Program-made: the position numbers and the translations under genes
Part shown: positions 59,102-64,000 of the stretch, one piece after another
Numbering within the stretch: the stretch's first letter is position 1
Layout: each line of letters begins with the position of its first letter
Source of the DNA: Takifugu bimaculatus
Lineage: Eukaryota; Chordata; Actinopteri; Tetraodontiformes; Tetraodontidae
Direction: 5' to 3'
DNA length: 64,000 bases
Assembly: GCA_004026145.2 (NCBI GenBank)
Contig: SWLE01000622.1
Location: forward strand, 25,420-89,419
Notes under the pieces: model-generated
Database searches by the model: none
What the model was told of the DNA's origin: nothing
What the model saw: only the letters and a program-made list of their open reading frames with translations

Positions 59102-59449
59102 TTGGGTTAGGGTTAGGGTTTGGGTTAGGGTTAGGGTTAAGGTTAGCATTAGGGTTAGGGTTGGAGTTAGGGTTGGAGTTAGGGTTAGCATCAAGGTTAG
59201 CATTAGCATTAGGGTTGGGGTTAGGGTTAGAGTTAGCATTAGCATCAAGGTTAGCATTAGGGTTAGCATTAGGGTTGGAGTTAGGGTTAGCATTAGCATC
59301 AAGGTTAGCATTAGCATCAAGGTTAGCATTAGCATAAGGGTTAGCATTAGCATTAGGGTTGGGGTTAGGGTTGGAGTTAGGTTTAAGGTTAGCATTAGGG
59401 TTAGGGTTAGTATTAGGGTTGGAGTTAGGGTTAAGGTTTGGGTTAGGGT

Positions 59450-59671
59450 AAATCAATGGACAGTGTGGAGGGACTCGCCTCCTGAAGGAGTCAGTGAAGG
59501 CCACCTCAGGAGCCTTTTCTGGGCCCCCCAGTCAGGCTGGAGAACCTTCAAACAGCCCAAATGAGCTGGATCTTTGCTGCCATCTCACCCTGCTGCACCT
59601 CAGTGCTCCACCTGAGCTGAGGGGCAGCTGGGAGAAGGTTCCCTGAGCCTCCCTGCTGAAGTAACCAGGAG
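59450..59671 (+). repeat. D block copy 45
   Basis: One A missing (GCCCAAATGAG), 222 bp. C array 59102-59449 is 348 bp. Confidence 0.95.
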
Positions 59672-59805
59672 GGTTAGAGTTAGGGTTAGGTTTGGAGTTA
59701 GGGTTAGGGTTGGAGTTATGTTAGGGTTAGGGTTAGGGTTAGGGTTGGAGTTAGGGTTGGAGTTAGGGTTAGGGTTAGGGTTAGGGTTGGGTTAGGGTTA
59801 GGGTT

Positions 59806-60030
59806 ATATGCATGTGTGTGTGTCTGTGTGTGAGTGAGTGTGAGAATGAGTAAGTGTGTAAGTAAATGAGTTCCTAAAGCACACACGCGCACTTACGCGC
59901 ACGCGCGCGCACATAAGCGCACATGCGCGCATAGTTGCACGTAATGTTTTTTAACGTAATATTTTGAAAGCTCTAATGTGCATGTGTGAGTGTCTGTGTG
60001 TGAGTGAGTGTGAGAATGAGTGAGAGAGGG
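59806..60030 (+). repeat. B block copy 52, 225-bp class
   Basis: Followed by a 207-bp array and a left-truncated B block. Confidence 0.95.
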
Positions 60031-60237
60031 TTGGGTTAGGGTTAGGGTTGGAGTTAGGGTTAAGGTTAGCATTAGGGTTAGGGTTAGTATTAGGGTTGGA
60101 GTTAGGGTTAAGGTTAGCATTAGGGTTAGGGTTGGGTTAGGGTTTGGGTTAGGGTTAGGGTTAAGGTTAGCATTAGGGTTAGGGTTGGAGTTAGGGTTAG
60201 GGTTAGGGTTAGGGTTAGGGTTTGGGTTAGGGTTAGG

Positions 60238-60431
60238 GCACATAAGCGCACTTACGCGTACATAAGCGCACTTACGCGCATACACGCGCACACGCGCGCA
60301 CTTACGCGCGCACATAAGCGCACATGCGCACATAGTTGCACGTAATGTTTTTTAACGTAATATTTTGAAAGCTCTAATGTGCATGTGTGAGTGTCTGTGT
60401 GTGAGTGAGTGTGAGAATGAGTGAGAGAGGG
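60238..60431 (+). repeat. B block copy 53, 194-bp left-truncated class
   Basis: Same structure as copy 40. Confidence 0.95.
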
Positions 60432-60833
60432 TTGGGTTAGGGTTAGGGTTAGGGTTAGGGTTAAGGTTAGCATTAGGGTTAGGGTTGGAGTTAGGGTTGG
60501 GGTTAGGGTTAAGGTTAGCATTAGGGTTAGTATTAGGGTTAGGGTTAGGGTTGGAGTTAGGGTTAGCATCAAGGTTAGCATTAGCATTAGGGTTGGGGTT
60601 AGGGTTAGAGTTAGCATTAGCATCAAGGTTAGCATTAGCATTAGGGTTAGCATTAGCATTAGGGTTAGCATTAGCATTAGGGTTGGAGTTAGGGTTAGCA
60701 TTAGCATAAGGGTTAGCATTAGCATTAGGGTTGGGGTTAGGGTTGGAGTTAGGGTTGGAGTTAGGGTTAAGGTTAGCATTAGGGTTAGGGTTAGTATTAG
60801 GGTTGCAGTTAGGGTTAAGGTTTGGGTTAGGGT

Positions 60834-61056
60834 AAATCAATGGACAGTGTGGAGGGACTCGCCTCCTGAAGGAGTCAGTGAAGGCCACCTCAGGAGCCTT
60901 TTCTGGGCCCCCCAGTCAGGCTGGAGAACCTTCAAACAGCCCAAAATGAGCTGGATCTTTGCTGCCATCTCACCCTGCTGCACCTCAGTGCTCCACCTGA
61001 GCTGAGGGGCAGCTGGGAGAAGGTTCCCTGAGCCTCCCTGCTGAAGTAACCAGGAG
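60834..61056 (+). repeat. D block copy 46
   Basis: C array 60432-60833 is 402 bp with one TTGCAG variant near 60805. Confidence 0.95.
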
Positions 61057-61330
61057 GGTTAGAGTTAGGGTTAGGTTTGGAGTTAGGGTTAGGGTTAGGG
61101 TTGGAGTTATGTTAGGGTTAGGGTTAGGGTTGGAGTTAGGGTTAGGGTTAGGGTTGGGTTAGGGTTAGGGATGGAGTTAGGGTTAGGGTTAGGGTTGGAG
61201 TTATGTTAGGGTTAGGGTTAGGGTTGGAGTTATGTTAGGGTTAGGGTTAGGGTTGGAGTTAGGGTTAGGGTTAGGGTTGGGTTAGGGTTAGGGTTGGGTT
61301 AGGGTTAGGGATGGAGTTAGGGTTAGGGTT

Positions 61331-61625
61331 ATATGCATGTGTGTGTGTCTGTGTGTGAGTGAGTGTGAGAATGAGTAAGTGTGTAAGTAAATGAGTTCCT
61401 AAAGCACACACGCGCACTTACGCGCATGCGCGCGCACTTACGCGTACATAAGCGCACTTACGCGCATACACGCGCACACGCGCGCACTTACGCGCACACG
61501 CGCGCACATAAGCGCACATGCGCGCATAGTTGCACGTAATGTTTTTTAACGTAATATTTTGAAAGCTCTAATGTGCATGTGTGAGTGTCTGTGTGTGAGT
61601 GAGTGTGAGAATGAGTGAGAGAGGG
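61331..61625 (+). repeat. B block copy 54, 295-bp class
   Basis: One core change (CGCGCATGCGCGCGCAC). This class otherwise occurs only in repeat I. Confidence 0.95.
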
Positions 61626-61973
61626 TTGGGTTAGGGTTAGGGTTTGGGTTAGGGTTAGGGTTAAGGTTAGCATTAGGGTTAGGGTTGGAGTTAGGGTTGG
61701 AGTTAGGGTTAGCATCAAGGTTAGCATTAGCATTAGGGTTGGGGTTAGGGTTAGAGTTAGCATTAGCATCAAGGTTAGCATTAGGGTTAGCATTAGGGTT
61801 GGAGTTAGGGTTAGCATTAGCATCAAGGTTAGCATTAGCATCAAGGTTAGCATTAGCATAAGGGTTAGCATTAGCATTAGGGTTGGGGTTAGGGTTGGAG
61901 TTAGGGTTAAGGTTAGCATTAGGGTTAGGGTTAGTATTAGGGTTGGAGTTAGGGTTAAGGTTTGGGTTAGGGT

Positions 61974-62196
61974 AAATCAATGGACAGTGTGGAGGGACTC
62001 GCCTCCTGAAGGAGTCAGTGAAGGCCACCTCAGGAGCCTTTTCTGGGCCCCCCAGTCAGGCTGGAGAACCTTCAAACAGCCCAAAATGAGCTGGATCTTT
62101 GCTGCCATCTCACCCTGCTGCACCTCAGTGCTCCACCTGAGCTGAGGGGCAGCTGGGAGAAGGTTCCCTGAGCCTCCCTGCTGAAGTAACCAGGAG
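61974..62196 (+). repeat. D block copy 47
   Basis: C array 61626-61973 is 348 bp. Followed by GGTTAGGG rather than GGTTAGAG. Confidence 0.95.
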
Positions 62197-62542
62197 GGTT
62201 AGGGTTAGGGTTAGGTTTGGAGTTAGGGTTAGGGTTAGGGTTGGAGTTATGTTAGGGTTAGGGTTAGGGTTGGAGTTAGGGTTAGGGTTAGGGTTGGGTT
62301 AGGGTTAGGGTTAGGGTTAGGGTTGGAGTTAGGGTTAGGTTTGGAGTTAGGGTTAGGGTTAGGGTTGGAGTTATGTTAGGGTTAGGGTTAGGGTTGGAGT
62401 TAGGGTTAGGGTTGGGTTAGGGTTAGGGATGGAGTTAGGGTTAGGGTTAGAGTTGGAGTTATGTTAGGGTTAGGGTTAGGGTTGGAGTTAGGGTTAGGGT
62501 TAGGGTTGGGTTAGGGTTAGGGATGGAGTTAGGGTTAGGGTT

Positions 62543-62857
62543 ATATGCATGTGTGTGTGTCTGTGTGTGAGTGAGTGTGAGAATGAGTAAGTGTGTAAGT
62601 AAATGAGTTCCTAAAGCACACACGCGCACTTACGCGCACGCGCGCACATAAGCGCACTTACGCGCACGCGCGCGCACTTACGCGTACATAAGCGCACTTA
62701 CGCGCATACACGCGCGCACTTACGCGCGCACGCGCGCACATAAGCGCACATGCGCGCATAGTTGCACGTAATGTTTTTTAACGTAATATTTTGAAAGCTC
62801 TAATGTGCATGTGTGAGTGTCTGTGTGTGAGTGAGTGTGAGAATGAGTGAGAGAGGG
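62543..62857 (+). repeat. B block copy 55, 315 bp, variant core
   Basis: CATACACGCGCGCACTTA followed by CGCGCGCACGCGCGCAC, a different word order from the usual 315-bp core. Confidence 0.93.
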
Positions 62858-63685
62858 TTGGGTTAGGGTTAGGGTTTGGGTTAGGGTTAGGGTTAAGGTT
62901 AGCATTAGGGTTAGGGTTGGAGTTAGGCTTGGAGTTAGGGTTAGCATCAAGGTTAGCATTAGCATTAGGGTTGGGGTTAGGGTTAGAGTTAGCATTAGCA
63001 TCAAGGTTAGCATTAGGGTTAGCATTAGCATTAGGGTTGGAGTTAGGGTTAGCATTAGCATCAAGGTTAGCATTAGCATCAGGGTTAGCATTAGCATTAG
63101 GGTTGGGGTTAGGGTTGGAGTTAGGGTTGGAGTTAGGGTTAAGGTTAGCATTAGGGTTAGTATTAGGGTTAGGGTTGGAGTTAGGGTTAGCATCAAGGTT
63201 AGCATTAGCATTAGGGTTGGGGTTAGGGTTAGAGTTAGCATTAGCATCAAGGTTAGCATTAGCATTAGGGTTAGCATTAGCATTAGGGTTGGAGTTAGAG
63301 TTAGAGTTAGCATTAGCATCAAGGTTAGCATTAGCATTAGGGTTGGAGTTAGGGTTAGGGTTAGCATTAGCATCAAGGTTAGCATTAGCATCAAGGTTAG
63401 CATTAGCATTAGGGTTGGAGTTAGGGTTAGGGTTAGCATTAGCATCAAGGTTAGCATTAGGGTTGGGGTTAGGGTTGGAGTTAGGGTTAAGGTTAGCATT
63501 AGGGTTAGGGTTAGGGTTAGGGTTGGAGTTAGGGTTAGCATTAGGGTTAGCATTAGCATAAGGGTTAGCATTAGCATTAGGGTTGGGGTTAGGGTTGGAG
63601 TTAGGGTTGGAGTTAGGGTTAAGGTTAGCATTAGGGTTAGGGTTAGTATTAGGGTTGGAGTTAGGGTTAAGGTTTGGGTTAGGGT

Positions 63686-63908
63686 AAATCAATGGACAGT
63701 GTGGAGGGACTCGCCTCCTGAAGGAGTCAGTGAAGGCCACCTCAGAGCCTTTTCTGGGCCCCCCAGTCAGGCTGGAGAACCTTCAAACAGCCCAAAATGA
63801 GCTGGATCTTTGCTGCCATCTCACCCCTGCTGCACCTCAGTGCTCCACCTGAGCTGAGGGGCAGCTGGGAGAAGGTTCCCTGAGCCTCCCTGCTGAAGTA
63901 ACCAGGAG
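63686..63908 (+). repeat. D block copy 48
   Basis: One base lost (CTCAGAGCC) and one gained (CACCCCTGC). C array 62858-63685 is 828 bp. Last complete module in the window. Confidence 0.95.
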
Positions 63909-64000
63909 GGTTAGAGTTAGGGTTAGGTTGGGTTAGGGTTAGGGTTAGGGTTAGGGTTTGGTTGGATTATGTAGGTTAGGGTTAGGGTTGGAGTTAGGGT
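63909..64000 (+). repeat. Degraded A array at window end
   Basis: Starts as a normal post-D array but then reads GGTTTGGTTGGATTATGTAGG-like text with several base losses. It is the noisiest telomere-like stretch in the window and is cut by the window edge. Confidence 0.8.

Larger units (their letters stand above)
58357..61056 (+). repeat. Higher-order repeat III, member 3
   Basis: Same order with D45 and D46. The last C array is 402 bp, as in member 2. Confidence 0.88.
2701..64000 (+). repeat. Telomere-like macrosatellite (A-B-C-D modules)
   Basis: Everything from here to the window end is built from four modules. A arrays (TTAGGG, TTGGAG, GTTATG) follow each D block; B blocks are CGCA-rich; C arrays are variant hexamers; D blocks are a 223-bp GC-rich sequence. 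Start-to-start distances between D blocks range from 404 to 2145 bp, mostly 1.0-1.7 kb. C array lengths are often exactly 348, 354, 402 or 858 bp, all multiples of six. The G-rich strand is always the + strand, so arrays could form G-quadruplexes and UUAGGG-type RNA if transcribed rightwards. No gene is supported in this span. Confidence 0.95.

Noticed and set aside
2728..63800. Many long open frames on both strands (Asn-Pro/Asn-Ala, Leu-Thr/Met-Leu, Val-Arg and Gly-Leu repeats)
   Set aside because: They follow from hexamer repeats without stop codons in given frames. They often start at GTG or another non-ATG codon, overlap each other in several frames and have no splice or promoter context. 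Not called as genes.

Overview
The window reads as teleost-like subtelomeric DNA. Two things suggest this: a vertebrate-type TTAGGG repeat dominates about 62 kb of it, and a decayed non-LTR retrotransposon fragment at 1581-1826 encodes a peptide (YGHELWVMTERTRSR...) of a kind I associate with fish genomes. I can support no intact protein-coding gene, tRNA, rRNA or CRISPR. The long open frames across the window come from six-base repeats that lack stop codons in some frames.

Layout. Positions 1-690 are AT-rich single-copy-looking DNA with a TG/TA microsatellite. Positions 691-823 form a small telomere-like island holding both TTAGGG and CCCTAA, so it is strongly palindromic. Positions 824-1580 are mixed sequence with a 30-bp and a 36-bp minisatellite. 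Positions 1581-1826 are the retrotransposon remnant, which runs straight into TTAGGG repeats. Positions 1827-2700 are an irregular TTAGGG/TTGGAG/TTATGG array. From about 2701 to the end the window is one macrosatellite.

The macrosatellite has four module types. D is a 223-bp GC-rich block that is almost invariant; I count 48 copies. B is a 194-345 bp block with a CGCA/CTTA-rich core of alternating purine-pyrimidine, flanked by TG/GAG-rich direct repeats; I count 55 copies in discrete length classes. C is an array of telomere-variant hexamers (TTAGCA, TCAAGG, TTGGAG, TTAAGG, TTAGTA, TTGGGG and others) between B and D, and its length is usually an exact multiple of six. A is a TTAGGG/TTGGAG/TTATG array between D and the next B. 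The usual order is A-B-C-D, with about 1.0-1.7 kb per unit.

Units are grouped into higher-order repeats. A 5.1-kb group (11600-16707 and 16708-21813) is repeated with only two one-base length differences between my anchor points; shorter relatives lie on both sides (7939-11599 and 21814-23055). Other groups recur at 28.4-35.7 kb, 36.3-46.2 kb and 46-61 kb. All TTAGGG-type repeats after position 1827 point the same way on the + strand, so if this is a chromosome end the telomere lies to the right. No pure terminal telomere is reached; the longest perfect TTAGGG run I found is seven copies.

Nothing here demonstrates function. The most interesting hypotheses are that B blocks act as CpG-rich, Z-DNA-prone promoter or boundary elements for TERRA-like RNA, and that the variant-hexamer arrays record unequal exchange between chromosome ends. 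Clusters of one-base indels after about 44 kb suggest uneven consensus quality, so the exact copy order should be treated with caution.
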